Position numbers and translations under genes: made by a program
The notes under the pieces: generated by a model
Seen by the model: only the letters and a program-made list of their open reading frames with translations
Told to the model about the DNA's origin: nothing
Databases searched by the model: none
In this document: one piece after another, positions 22,699 through 34,158 of the stretch
Position numbering within the stretch: the stretch's first letter is position 1
Layout of the letters: every line of letters starts with the position of its first letter
Assembly (NCBI GenBank): GCA_037042915.1
Contig: CM073202.1
Span: forward strand, 1,922,001 to 1,986,000
Length of the DNA: 64,000 bases
Reading direction: 5' to 3'
From: Auricularia sp. M13
Taxonomy: Eukaryota; Basidiomycota; Agaricomycetes; Auriculariales; Auriculariaceae

Positions 22699-25600
22699 TT
22701 AAGGGTCCTGCGGCGGTGGCTCACCAGTTTTGGTGAACGCACCCGACGAGTGGATGAATTTGGCCAAGGCAGAGATGCCCTTGCGCGTGCTGAGTAGCGC
22801 ATGCGTCCCAAGCAAGTCAGGCTTGAAGGAGGCAAAGTGGTGATAGTGCTCGTCATGGCGCTCGCAATCGCGAAGGATATGATCGCGTGTCTGCAAGTGG
22901 TGTCCACAAGGGCAAGTCACATCTTCAGTGGGAACATGGCGCTGATAGTACTCGCCCATGAACGCATGTCCAAGGCGGCACTGCATGACCAGTCCATAAA
23001 GACGGCGAGGCAGCTCACCAAAGTGAGGTGGAGGGCGCCTCTTGGGTGGCCCATAGGCTGCCCTGGCATACAAACCCCGAGGAGGTGACTCTGCCCACTC
23101 CTCTATCCAAGTCTCCATGACACGCTCCTTGGCACATCTTTTGAGGTGGGACACAGTGGCCCATGAGGGACCTTGCATGCGAGCTGCCTCCTTGGCTAAC
23201 TCATCTGCACGCTCATTGCCCCTTATGCCAATATGGCTGGGGACCCAAGAGATGGTCACCTCATGAGACGCATCAGCAGCAAGGAAGTCACGAGCATGCT
23301 CGCAGAAAGAAATGGAAAACTGCTGGGCAGAAGCAGGACGCTCCTTGACAATGGCCTCAACAGCTGAAGAGTTGTCAGCAAAGAAGTGGAGGTGGGAGGC
23401 CGAGCCCATGGGCAAGTCCATGTAATGGGCAACATGGTCCATGGCAGCAGAGAGGGCATGCATCTCAGCATCATAGACCTCAGCCTGGGACCCCATAGGG
23501 ATGCGACCGCAAGACTGCTCCTGACCCTCCAGGTAGGTCACAAAAGCTGCACCAGTCCTGCGACCAGTTGGAGTGTCTAAAAGGGAACCATCAGTGTAGA
23601 TCAGCAGGTTTGCAGAGCTGAGTTCCAGCATCTGCACAAGTCTGACATGGGACTCTGCAGCATCAGCTTTGCTCACACCCTTTGGCACAGGCCTGAGGTG
23701 GATGCGACCTGGAAAAGCTGCAAGCAGAGAAATGGCCCATGGGGCAATGTGGAAGGGCGCAATGCGCTCATTGCCAGGTGAGGTGAGCTTGGCAAGGTAG
23801 CGAAGAGAGGAGCGAGTTTGACCACGCTTGTGCACCACTGGTGGCTTCTCCATTGGAGACTGGTGCCAGGCAGGGTGCAGCCGCTGCAAGACAGGACTAC
23901 AAGGCCCCAACTTGTGCAGGCGAGCAGCAGCAAGGTCATCGGCCTTGTCTAATACCAAATGTATAGGTGGAATAGCTGCCTCCAACTCCAGAGCATAAAT
24001 GGGCGAAGACTTGAAGACAGCACAGATCATGCGCAGACACAAGTTCTGCACACGCATGAGCTTCTCAGCTTGCCATGCCCTTTGCATCCACCACACTGGT
24101 GAAGCATAGAGGAGAATGGGGAGAATGCAGGAGATGTACAGCCTGCGCATGTGTCCCTGGTGGAGACCACACACAGTGTTGGCCAGCATGCGCAATCCCA
24201 TGGCTGCCTTGCGCGCCTTGGCACAGGCCTTATCCACATGTGCGCGATAGGTCAACTTGGGGTCAAAGAAGATACCCAGCCAGCGTACAACTGGGAGAGG
24301 GCGCAGGCGAGCAACCTGGCCCTGAGTATCAGTGTAGGCCATAGCCAAGTCATCATTGGCAGCAATGTCAGCAAAGGAGCCATCCTTGCGACGCCAGGTG
24401 TGGTGCATAAGCTCACACTTGTCTAGGTCAGGCTGAAGACCTGCCAGGTTGAACCACTCCCGAATAATGCAGAAGCAGAAGCGCAGCTCAGCAGTGTTCA
24501 GCTCGAGGCTGTCAGAGTGCACTGTGCATCTCCCATCATCCACATAGAGGAAGAGGGTGGGTGCCACAAATGTGGGATTGAGCAGGCGCATCTCTGCCTC
24601 CCGGGCAGCTCGCCTCTGCTGCATGAACTCAATGAGCACAGTGGAGTAGAATGCAGAGAGTATGCCAGAGACTGGAGAGCCCTGAGGCACTCCATTCTCA
24701 ACTGGCTTGCAGCTGCTGACTCTACCATCCAGGCAGATGGATGCCTCTCTGTCCTGCAAGAAGGATGCAACCCACTGCACAATGGGCAGAGGCACACGCT
24801 TCTCTCGCAAGACCAGCAGGAGACGCTGGTGGTTGACAAAGTCAAAGTAGCCCTTGATGTCAAAGGTCAGGGAACTAAGCGCTTTGCCTGAATGTGCTCC
24901 AGGACTTTTCCCAAGCAGACAAGCAAGGTAATCAGTCTGTAAGACCTTGGATTAGACCAATCAGTCTTGCCAGCTTTCTTGAGCACATATGCAATGGCTC
25001 ATCTCCAGCGGCGAGGGTGGTCGCCCCAAAGAGCACAGCGCGCAATGAGAAGATAGATCTCCTCCTGTGCCACATCCCAAGCCCAGCGCAACCCAGTGTA
25101 GGGAACTCCCTCATCACCAGGCGCTTTCTGGGGGTTAGGTCCAAAGATGCCTTCTCTCACCTCCTCCAGAGTGACCTCCCTGTAGGGAATGTCTTCTGGG
25201 TGTGGTGTGGTCAGGTCTGGCTCGTCCAGGCCCTCTATGTGAGGAGGGCGCTGGTACAAGGTCTTGCGCAGTGCATCACACTTCTCAGCATGAGTGCGCG
25301 CAAAGGTGCCATCTGGGCGACGAATGTCAGGAGAACGGTACCCCCGACGTCCCTGGGACCACTTGCGCATGTCCCAGATGTCATCCACAGTGGCATCCTC
25401 CACTACCTTGTTCCAGTAGTCACGCTTGGTGCGCTTTACCTGGCGACGATGGTAGTTGCGCTCCCTGGCTGCAGTTGCAGTCAGGACTGCATTGGAGCGG
25501 CGCATGCGCCTTGCAAAGTCCTGTGCAGCTCTCTCTGCATCTCGCATCTTCTGCAAGCTCTGGGTGAGTGCAGGAGTCCACCAGGGCTGAGAGTGCTTAG

Positions 25601-26160
25601 AGGGTCTCCTCTTGGGCACCTTGGCCTGAGTGGCACCATTGAGAGCTTCATGGAGTGCTGCTGCAGTGCGCTCTAGGAGCTCAGTGTTGCGAGTGTGGTT
25701 GGGATCACTTTGCAGCTCTGCAAACACTGCTGCATGGCCATCCAGGCGAGAGCGAAACTCTGCCTTGAACTCGGCCTCGTCTGCATGCTTGAAGTTGTAG
25801 CTGGCTCCAGAACCAAGGTCCACATCCTCAGCACCCAGGTCAAAGACCCAGGAGACAGTGTGATGGTCAGAGAAGTCATGGACGTCATCTGACACCGCAA
25901 AGTCTTGCAGCAGACCAAGCGCAGCCATTTGGTCATTCTGCCACACCAAGTCCAGAACAGAGGACTGAGAGTGGTTGTCCTTGCGCCAAGTGGCCACATC
26001 AGGACTGTTGAGCACAGAGAACCCATGCTCCTCCATCCACTCCAGCATCTGCTCACCCCCTCGAGAGGAGTTGGCCGCAAACAAGTCCCACACATGGTGG
26101 TGTTCATTTGCATCCATGGCAATGGCAATTGGCATGTCTGGAAGGTCAATGAGCTTGAAG
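22699..26160 (-). pseudogene. LINE-A1 ORF2 remnant (EN-RT-RNase H)
   Basis: Carries part of the endonuclease (AIAMDANEHHHVW), RT motifs (FDIKGYFDF, NGVPQGSPVSG, YVDD), RNase H (IYTDGS, YDAEMHAL, FFADNSSA, WVPSHIGIRGNERADE) and the C-terminal Cys/His finger (CPCGHH...HILRDC). The first ~150 codons and a segment near 24880-25000 are missing relative to the intact copy at 30130-34158. Non-functional. Confidence 0.88.
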
Positions 26161-26224
26161 CGCGCAAGAGTGCGGCCAAGTCGCCAGTGTCAGGGGCAGG
26201 TGTGCTGGGCTTGTCACGAGTGCT

Positions 26225-26287
26225 AGAAATTCTTGAATTGTAGCCTGCTTACGCTGTCTAAAATTCAAGAATCTCTCTCTCTCTCTC
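26225..26287. mobile_element. Tiny fold-back LINE 3'-end insertion
   Basis: A 63-bp insert in LINE-A1, flanked by the repeat TCACGAGTGCT. It begins with AGAAATTCTTGAATT (inverted copy of the LINE tail) and continues as the last ~45 bp of the LINE 3' end with a (TC)n tail. An inverted-plus-direct tail of this size suggests a failed, twin-primed insertion. Confidence 0.75.
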
Positions 26288-27397
26288 TCACGAGTGCTGC
26301 TTGCAGTTGCTGCAGCCTTGGCCGCGGTGTCTGCCTCTGAGCGAGAGTTAGTCCCCAGAGGGACGGCATTGCTGCCAGACACATTTGCCTTGGGGCCAAG
26401 TGCAACTCTGCTCTTGGTGCGGCGCAGCTTGGGCGCCGTTGCAGCCTTGGGTGCATCATGTCTGGGCTTGCGCAGCGCCATGCGCTGCCAGATTTATATC
26501 CGAGACAAGGGTGTCAAGGAGTGTGGGCTGTGGGCAGGACAAGTACCCAAGGTGTTGCTCTGCTTCGCCTGCAGCTGCCGAAGAGCACATGACTCTGGCA
26601 AGCTCAGTGACACGCTCTGCTGTCCACAGGTCCGCCCAGCGCCAGTACTGGTCTTCCTTGTTCCAGACAGCCGCATTGACTGCAGTGGCACGTGCAATGA
26701 GGTGCTGCAGGTCAGACCTGATGTCATTGACTGCCTCCTCAAGTGGTGTGCCGTCTGGCAGACAGCCCAAGTTGGCTGGCACATTCTGTGCCCTCCAGTC
26801 ATGAACTGAGTGCACAGAGTGCATGTCCTCGTCACCACAGACTGACATAGTCTCCCCTTGGGGGATTGAGGTGCTAGGGCGAGCATAGGGCAACTTTGTT
26901 GCAGCAGAAGACAACTTGGTTGCCTGTGGTTCACCTGGGGCAGAACTGCCCCAGTTATGCGCCGATTGAGGCTCTCCAGGAGCTGAGTCAACACCCCAGT
27001 CATTTCTGACCGAGGGGGCGCGATCTAAGCCGCTGCCATGTGCAGCAACTCGAGGAGCGCGTCCAGAAGCGGTGGGAACGAGGCCCTGCATTCTGGATGC
27101 TCCCTCAGCCTGTTCTGGCGAGGCCGAACTCGTTTCGACGGTTTTGGGCGCAGCAGGTGAGCTAGTGGCTCGATATGCGGCGCCCTGCTCGAGGACAAGC
27201 CCATCCACCTTTCCTGACGCCCCCAGCCGGTCATCGATACCAATGCCCGTTGAACGAGCCGGAATTGCGCCCAGGGCATCCTTGGACACCCCAGAGCGCA
27301 CAGCAGATGTTGTGAGTGCAGCAGGCTCGTCCCCAGTGTGCAGTGCACTAAGGGGGCAAGGGGCAGACACTGTGGGCCGCATTGAAGCGGTAGGAGC

Positions 27398-27980
27398 CCT
27401 CGGACCGGGAGCTCTTCCGCGCTTTCAGTGACGCTGATCATGGTGGCAATCTGGACAACAGGCGCTCGACATCGGGTATGGTTGTGAACATGGGCTCCGG
27501 CGCTGTCAGCTGGCATAGCCGTCTCCAGCCTTTCGTCACCCTGTCTACCACGGAAGCCGAGTATGTTGCAGCGTGTGCAACCGGCCAGGAGATCCTCTGG
27601 ATGCGCAACTTGTTCGCGTGCTTCGGCTATGACGTTGCTGCTCCCTCGTCACTTGGCATTGACAACATGTCCACCGTCTCCGTCGCGCGCAATCCCGAAC
27701 ACCACGGCCGCATGAAACATCTGGACCTGCGTTATTACTGGCTTCGTCACGGAGTTGCTGAACGCCGCTCTATTTGCATCGTGCATGTGCCCACGGCGCA
27801 GATGCCTGCCGACATCATGACCAAACGTCTTGATCGCGTCAAAATGGAGTCTATGCGCTGCCTGCTTGGTCTCTCGAAGGACCCGCTCATGTTTCTCTAA
27901 TGGTTTCATTTCGTTTTATTTTTGATCCTACTATCTTTGATTTCTACTGCGTGTTTGCCCCGTACCAGGTCAGGGGGGTG
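27398..27980 (+). other. Copia RNase H region and 3' untranslated part
   Basis: Encodes typical Copia RNase H sequence (SGMVVNMGSGAVSW, TLSTTEAEYVAAC, HLDLRYYWLRH, MPADIMTKRL) ending at about 27900, then about 80 bp to the purine tract and the 3' LTR. Fossil element. Confidence 0.88.
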
Positions 27981-28146
27981 TGTTGATGTGTTATGACACG
28001 GTACGGACTATGCTACGGACTTAGATTGTACGCCCGGATTAGTTCCGCGCTATATAGTCTGGGTCCGCGGCAATGTGGGGCACTCTTTGCCCTTTTGTGC
28101 TCATCGTCGCGGACTCCAGGTCGTGGTCTCCCCTCGTGCGCTCACA
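27981..28146 (+). repeat. Copia 3' LTR
   Basis: 166 bp, near-identical to the 5' LTR, preceded by CAGGGGGGTG and followed by the target repeat CCGCC. Confidence 0.92.
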
Positions 28147-28253
28147 CCGCCTTCGCCCGCCACCCCGCCTTCCCCCTTCCCTCCTCCCTCCCTCCGCTCC
28201 GCCGGTGGCAACGCGTCAGTTGCCATCCAGAGGTCAGGTCGTTGGTGAGCGTG

Positions 28254-30133
28254 CTTCTGGACGCGCTCCTCGAGTTGCTGCACATGGCAGCGGCTCAGAT
28301 CGCGCCCCCTCGGTCAGAAATGACTGGGGTGTCGACTCAGTTCCTGGAGAGCCTCAATCGGCGCATAACTGGGGCAGTTCTGCCCCAGGTGAACTACAGG
28401 CAACCAAGTTGTCTTCTGCTGCAACAAAGTTGCCCTATGCTCGCCCTAGCACCTCAATCCCCCAAGGGGAGACTATGTCAGTCTGTGGTGACGAGGACAT
28501 GCAGTCTGTGCACTCAGTTCAGGACTGGAGGGCACAGAATGTGCCAGCCAACTTGGGCTGTCTGCCAGACGGCACACCACTTGAGGAGGCAGTCAATGAC
28601 ATCAGGTCTGACCTGCAGCACCTCATTGCACGTGCCACTGCAGTCAATGCGGCTGTCTGGAACCAGGAAGACCAGTACTGGCGCTGGGCGGACCTGTGGA
28701 CAGCAGAGCGTGTCACTGAGCTTGCCAGAGTCATGTGCTCTTCGGCAGCTGCAGGAGAAGCAGAGCAACACTTTGGGTACTTGTCCTGCCCACAGCCCAC
28801 ACTCCTTGACACCCTTGTCTCGGATATGGCTGAGGTCAAGCGCAACATTGCCTTCCTCACTGCCCAACAGGCCTCTGCGCCTTCAAGTGCCCAACAGCAG
28901 CAGCCTGCAGCAGCAGCTGCTGCCACAGCTGTTCCTGCAAAGGCAAGCGCACCTGGCCGCTCCTATGCGTCGCGTGCTGCTCAGCCAGCTGCCAAAGGCA
29001 CTGTGGTGCCGGCCCGTCCCAGTGCGGTGCCAAAGCCACCTCCTACCAATGGTCGTGCGCGCCACCACCCAGGTCGTCTCATCCTGAGCGTCCGTGCCAC
29101 ACCTGAGCTGACTGCTCATGTGCGCAACAATGCGAGCCGCTTGCGCGCTGCAGTGAACACTGCGCTTGCTCCTCACAAGAGCAAGTCGCCTGCCAAGCTC
29201 CCACTTCGTGTCACAAGCGTGGACACCACCGCCTCTGGCAACATTGTGGTGGTTGCGGCAGATGGACTGACTTCAGCAGATCTGGTTGAACATGGAGATG
29301 CAATTGCGTCTGCCATTGTGCCAGACTCTGGCTCATTCATCAAGGCGTCTCGCGATGAGCCTTGGCACCAAGTGCTAGTCAATGGTGTCTCGACTCGAGT
29401 TCATGACATTGAGGGACTGCCCACTGGGCAAGACCTCCTCTCAGACATTGTTGAGTTCAACACTCACAAGTTTGACTGGGCCACCATGCCACGCTGGCTG
29501 GGAAGTGCAGCAGACCTTGCTGGCAAGAGCTCAGGCTCTGTCATTTTGGCATTCCTGAGTGAGGCAGATGCTCGCTATGCAGTTGAGCATGCAGTCAGTG
29601 TCTTTGGACGCCTCTGCTCAGTTCGCTACTTTGAGGACATGCCTCGTCTGCGCACCTGTGACAGGTGTTGCAGCCTTGAACACACTGCTCGCATTTGCGA
29701 CAAGCCCATGCGCTGTGGAGTCTGCAGTGCCAGCACCCACACCACTGCCAACCACACTTGTGAGCAGATGGAGTGCGAGTTCTACAGCTCTGCACATGCA
29801 CCTGGAACTCACTGCGAGCACACTCAGCTCAAGTGCCCTCACTGTGGTGGGGCACATGTTGTGCGTGACTCCCAGTGCAAGATCTGGCAGCGGCGTCGCA
29901 TGGCGCTGCGCAAGCCCAGACATGATGCACCCAAGGCTGCAACTGCGCCCAAGCTGCGCCGCACCAAGAGCAGAGTTGCACTTGGCCCCAAGGCCAATGT
30001 GTCTGGCAGCAATGCAGTCCCTCTAGGCACTAACTCTCGCTCAGAGGCAGACGCCGCGGCCAAGGCTGCAGCAACTGCAAGCAGCACTCGTGACAAGCCC
30101 AGCACACCTGCGCCTGACACTGAGTCTGCATGA
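28254..30133 (+). pseudogene. LINE-A3 ORF1, 5'-truncated
   Basis: Distal ~625 codons of the ORF1 protein, open throughout. It has a Gln/Ala linker, an RRM-like region (GNIVVVAADGLTSADL) and three Cys/His knuckles (CDRCCSLEHTARIC, CGVCSASTHTTANHTC, CPHCGGAHVVRDSQC). ORF1 proteins of such LINEs bind element RNA. The frame happens to stay open upstream into flanking DNA. The stop TGA overlaps the ORF2 start (ATGA). Confidence 0.85.
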
Positions 30134-33100
30134 GAGACACCACTCGCCCCATTTGTGTCTCCATGACCAATGTGCGACGTCTCAATGACTCGCAGTCTGC
30201 ACTCTTCACTCCTGGCTCCCATTATGGGACCCCTCTTGCATCTGATATTTATCTGGTCACTGAACCGTGGTGGCACGTCGGTGATGAACCAGACGAGCCA
30301 CACTACTCTGTCAAGGAACCAGCAGGCATGTATCCCATCCTGCCAGTTCAAGTAGTGCCTGCTCTTGAAAGGCCACGTGTCTTTGCCTATGCGTCTGCGA
30401 CGCGGCGTGACTTTGAAGTATTTAACCGCTATGACCTTGCCCAAGATCTTGACTTTCTCATTCTTGAAATTCGTCAAGGGAGGCATCCAGCGTTCTTACT
30501 TGTCCTCATGTACAATGAGGACGCTCCTGAGGGGGCTGAGCGACTTGGCCGCACTTTTGCGCGCTTCAAGCTCATTGACCTTCCAGACATGCCAATTGCC
30601 ATTGCCATGGATGCAAATGAACACCACCATGTGTGGGACTTGTTTGCGGCCAACTCCTCTCGAGGGGGTGAGCAGATGCTGGAGTGGATGGAGGAGCATG
30701 GGTTCTCTGTGCTCAACAGTCCTGATGTGGCCACTTGGCGCAAGGACAACCACTCTCAGTCCTCTGTTCTGGACTTGGTGTGGCAGAACGACCAAATGGC
30801 TGCACTTGGTCTGCTGCAAGACTTTGCGGTGTCAGACGACGTCCATGACTTCTCTGACCATCACACTGTCTCCTGGGTCTTTGACCTGGGTGCTGAGGAT
30901 GTGGACCTTGGTTCTGGAGCCAGCTACAACTTCAAGCATGCAGACGAGGCCGAGTTCAAGGCAGAGTTTCGCTCTCGCCTGGATGGCCATGCAGCAGTGT
31001 TTGCAGAGCTGCAAAGTGCTCCCAAGCACACTCGCAACACTGAACTCCTAGAGCGCACTGCAGCAGCACTCCATGACGCTCTCAATGGTGCCACTCAGGC
31101 CAAGGTGCCCAAGAGGAGACCCTCTAAGCACTCTCAGCCCTGGTGGACTCCTGCACTCACCCAGAGCTTGCAGAAGATGCGAGATGCAGAGAGAGCTGCA
31201 CAGGACTTTGCAAGGCGCATGCGCCGCTCCAATGCAGTCCTGACTGCAACTGCAGCCAGGGAGCGCAACTACCATCGTCGCCAGGTAAAGCGCACCAAGC
31301 GTGACTACTGGAACAAGGTAGTGGAGGACGCCACTGTGGATGACATCTGGGACATGCGCAAGTGGTCCCAGGGACGTCGGGGGTACCGTTCTCCTGACAT
31401 TCGTCGCCCAGATGGCACCTTTGCGCGCACTCATGCTGAAAAGTGTGATGCACTGCGCGAGACCTTGTACCAGCGCCCTCCTCACATAGAGGGCCTGGAC
31501 GAGCCAGACCTGACCACACCACACCCAGAAGACATTCCCTACAGGGAGGTCACTCTGGAGGAGGTGAGAGAAGGCATCTTTGGACCTAACCCCCAGAAAG
31601 CGCCTGGTGATGAGGGAGTTCCCTACACTGGGTTGCGCTGGGCTTGGGATGTGGCACAGGAGGAGATCTATCTTCTCATTGCGCGCTGTGCTCTTTGGGG
31701 CTACCACCCTCGCCGCTGGAGACGAGCCATTGCATATGTGCTCAAGAAAGCTGGCAAGACTGATTGGTCTAATCCAAGGTCTTACAGGCTGATTACCTTG
31801 CTTGTCTGCTTGGGAAAAGTCTTGGAGCGCATTCAGGCAAAGCGCTTGACCTACATGGCATCTGCCATGGGTCTTGTGCACCCCAACCAGTTTGGGGCCA
31901 TGCCTGCCTCCTCCACTGTGGATGCTGCTCTGTGCTACACCCATGATGTGCAGACTGCTCGTGACAAGGGTTTGGTGACTAGTTCACTGACCTTTGACAT
32001 CAAGGGCTACTTTGACTTTGTCAACCACCAGCGTCTGCTGCTGGTCCTGCGAGAGAAGCGTGTGCCTCTGCCCATTGTGCAGTGGGTTGCATCCTTCTTG
32101 CAGGACAGAGAGGCATCCATCTGCCTGGATGGTAGAGTCAGCAGCTGTAAGCCAGTTGAGAATGGAGTGCCTCAGGGCTCTCCAGTCTCTGGCATACTCT
32201 CTGCATTCTACTCCACTGGGCTCATTGAGTTCATGCAGCAGAGGCGAGCTGCCCGCGAGGCAGAGATGCGCCAGCTCAATCCCACATTTGTGGCACCCAC
32301 CCTCTTCCTCTATGTGGATGATGGGAGATGCACTGTGCACTCTGACAGCCTGGAGCTGAACACTGCTGAGCTGCGCTTCTGCTTCTGCATTATTCGGGAG
32401 TGGTTCAACCTGGCAGGTCTTCAGCCTGACCTAGACAAGTGTGAGCTTATGCACCACACCTGGCGTCGCAAGGATGGCTCCTTTGCTGACATTGCTGCCA
32501 ATGATGACTTGGCCATGGCCTACACTGATGCTCAGGGCCAGGTTGCTCGCCTGCGCCCTCTCCCAGTTGTACGCTGGCTGGGTATCTTCTTTGACCCAAA
32601 GTTGACCTATCGCGCACATGTGGATAAGGCCGGTGCCAAGGCGCGCAAGGCAGCCATGGGATTGCGCATGCTGGCCAACACTGTGCGTGGTCTCCACCAG
32701 GGACACATGCGCAGGCTGTACATCTCCTGCATTCTCCCCATCCTCCTCTATGCTTCACCAGTGTGGTGGATGCAAAGGGCATGGCAAGCTGAGAAGCTCA
32801 TGCGTGTGCAGAACTTGTGTCTGCGCATGATCTGTGCTGTCTTCAAGACTTCGCCCATTTATGCTCTTGAGTTGGAGGCAGCTATTCCTCCTATACACTT
32901 GGTATTAGACAAGGCCGATGACCTTGCTGCTGCTCGCCTGCACAAGTTGGGGCCTTGCAGTCCTGTCTTGCAGCGCCTGCACCCTGCCTGGCACCAGTCT
33001 CTAATGGAGAAGCCACCAGTGGTGCACAAGCGTGGTCAAACTCGCTCCTCACTTCGCTACCTTGCCAAGCTCACCTCACCTGGCAATGAGCGCATTGAGC

Positions 33101-34158
33101 CCTTCCACATTGCCCCATGGGCCATTTCTCTGCTTGCAGCTTTTCCAGGTCGCATCCACCTGAGGCCTGTGCCAAAGGGTGTGAGCAAAGCTGATGCTGC
33201 AGAGTCCCATGTCAGACTTGTGCAGATGCTGGAACTCAGTTCTGCAAACCTGCTGATCTACACTGATGGTTCCCTTTTAGACACTCCAACTGGTCGCAGG
33301 ACTGGTGCAGCTTTTGTGACCTACCTGGAGGGTCAGGAGCAGTCTTGCGGTCGCATCCCTATGGGGTCCCAGGCTGAGGTCTATGATGCTGAGATGCATG
33401 CCCTCTCTGCTGCCATGGACCATGTTGCCCATTACATGGACTTGCCCATGGGCTCGGCCTCCCACCTCCACTTCTTTGCTGACAACTCTTCAGCTGTTGA
33501 GGCCATTGTCAAGGAGCGTCCTGCTTCTGCCCAGCAGTTTTCCATTTCTTTCTGCGAGCATGCTCGTGACTTCCTTGCTGCTGATGCGTCTCATGAGGTG
33601 ACCATCTCTTGGGTCCCCAGCCATATTGGCATAAGGGGCAATGAGCGTGCAGATGAGTTAGCCAAGGAGGCAGCTCGCATGCAAGGTCCCTCATGGGCCA
33701 CTGTGTCCCACCTCAAAAGATGTGCCAAGGAGCGTGTCATGGAGACTTGGATAGAGGAGTGGGCAGAGTCACCTCCTCGGGGTTTGTATGCCAGGGCAGC
33801 CTATGGGCCACCCAAGAGGCGCCCTCCACCTCACTTTGGTGAGCTGCCTCGCCGTCTTTATGGACTGGTCATGCAGTGCCGCCTTGGACATGCGTTCATG
33901 GGCGAGTACTATCAGCGCCATGTTCCCACTGAAGATGTGACTTGCCCTTGTGGACACCACTTGCAGACACGCGATCATATCCTTCGCGATTGCGAGCGCC
34001 ATGACGAGCACTATCACCACTTTGCCTCCTTCAAGCCTGACTTGCTTGGGACGCATGCGCTACTCAGCACGCGCAAGGGCATCTCTGCCTTGGCCAAATT
34101 CATCCACTCGTCGGGTGCGTTCACCAAAACTGGTGAGCCACCGCCGCAGGACCCTTAA
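30130..34158 (+). CDS. LINE-A ORF2: APE endonuclease, reverse transcriptase, RNase H (1,342 residues)
   Basis: Intact. Residues about 1-260 are an APE-type endonuclease (AMDANEHHHVW near 160, SDHHTVSW near 242) that nicks the target. The reverse transcriptase follows: motif A FDIKGYFDF (about 621), motif B NGVPQGSPVSG (about 680), catalytic YVDD (about 727). RNase H has IYTDGS (about 1043), AEMHAL, FADNSS and a HIGIRGNERADE block (about 1160). A C-terminal Cys/His finger (CPCGHH...RDHILRDCERH, about 1272) ends the protein. This order fits the Tad/I group of LINEs. The start ATG overlaps the ORF1 stop by ATGA, implying translation by termination-reinitiation. All catalytic residues I can check are present, so this is a plausible active source that could also drive the LINE-B half-elements. 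Confidence 0.95.
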   Translation: MRDTTRPICVSMTNVRRLNDSQSALFTPGSHYGTPLASDIYLVTEPWWHVGDEPDEPHYSVKEPAGMYPILPVQVVPALERPRVFAYASATRRDFEVFNRYDLAQDLDFLILEIRQGRHPAFLLVLMYNEDAPEGAERLGRTFARFKLIDLPDMPIAIAMDANEHHHVWDLFAANSSRGGEQMLEWMEEHGFSVLNSPDVATWRKDNHSQSSVLDLVWQNDQMAALGLLQDFAVSDDVHDFSDHHTVSWVFDLGAEDVDLGSGASYNFKHADEAEFKAEFRSRLDGHAAVFAELQSAPKHTRNTELLERTAAALHDALNGATQAKVPKRRPSKHSQPWWTPALTQSLQKMRDAERAAQDFARRMRRSNAVLTATAARERNYHRRQVKRTKRDYWNKVVEDATVDDIWDMRKWSQGRRGYRSPDIRRPDGTFARTHAEKCDALRETLYQRPPHIEGLDEPDLTTPHPEDIPYREVTLEEVREGIFGPNPQKAPGDEGVPYTGLRWAWDVAQEEIYLLIARCALWGYHPRRWRRAIAYVLKKAGKTDWSNPRSYRLITLLVCLGKVLERIQAKRLTYMASAMGLVHPNQFGAMPASSTVDAALCYTHDVQTARDKGLVTSSLTFDIKGYFDFVNHQRLLLVLREKRVPLPIVQWVASFLQDREASICLDGRVSSCKPVENGVPQGSPVSGILSAFYSTGLIEFMQQRRAAREAEMRQLNPTFVAPTLFLYVDDGRCTVHSDSLELNTAELRFCFCIIREWFNLAGLQPDLDKCELMHHTWRRKDGSFADIAANDDLAMAYTDAQGQVARLRPLPVVRWLGIFFDPKLTYRAHVDKAGAKARKAAMGLRMLANTVRGLHQGHMRRLYISCILPILLYASPVWWMQRAWQAEKLMRVQNLCLRMICAVFKTSPIYALELEAAIPPIHLVLDKADDLAAARLHKLGPCSPVLQRLHPAWHQSLMEKPPVVHKRGQTRSSLRYLAKLTSPGNERIEPFHIAPWAISLLAAFPGRIHLRPVPKGVSKADAAESHVRLVQMLELSSANLLIYTDGSLLDTPTGRRTGAAFVTYLEGQEQSCGRIPMGSQAEVYDAEMHALSAAMDHVAHYMDLPMGSASHLHFFADNSSAVEAIVKERPASAQQFSISFCEHARDFLAADASHEVTISWVPSHIGIRGNERADELAKEAARMQGPSWATVSHLKRCAKERVMETWIEEWAESPPRGLYARAAYGPPKRRPPPHFGELPRRLYGLVMQCRLGHAFMGEYYQRHVPTEDVTCPCGHHLQTRDHILRDCERHDEHYHHFASFKPDLLGTHALLSTRKGISALAKFIHSSGAFTKTGEPPPQDP

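Larger units (their letters stand above)
22146..27397 (-). mobile_element. LINE-A copy A1, minus strand, internally deleted
   Basis: Starts with the (GA)n complement of the LINE-A tail and the shared 3' hairpin, then the 3' UTR. ORF2 is in two blocks (about 22699-24880 and 24999-26160), followed by part of ORF1 (about 26456-27397). Compared with copies A2-A4 it lacks the middle of ORF1, the ORF1/ORF2 junction with the start of ORF2, and about 130 bp just before the RT motif FDIKGYFDF. No target repeat was found against the Copia flanks, so a target deletion probably accompanied insertion. This copy is dead. Confidence 0.85.
15428..28146 (+). mobile_element. Ty1/Copia LTR retrotransposon with nested insertions
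   Basis: Terminal repeats at 15428-15591 and 27981-28146, starting TGTTGATG and ending CTCACA, are flanked by the 5-bp target repeat CCGCC. The next bases after the 5' LTR (GGTTATGAGC) look like an initiator-tRNA primer site, and a purine tract (CAGGGGGG) precedes the 3' LTR. Parts in order are gag with zinc knuckle, protease, integrase, reverse transcriptase and RNase H, the Copia order. It is a fossil, broken several times and also interrupted by LINE-B1 (17134-18937), a solo LTR (20083-20554) and LINE-A1 (22146-27397). The two LTRs differ at only about five positions (roughly 97% identity), so the insertion is fairly young. Confidence 0.9.

Noticed and set aside
31048-31944. Long antisense open frames opposite LINE-A ORF2 (also at 46416-47492 and 59706-60998)
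   Set aside because: They mirror the codon pattern of the sense ORF and recur at the same place in every copy. They have no protein features of their own.
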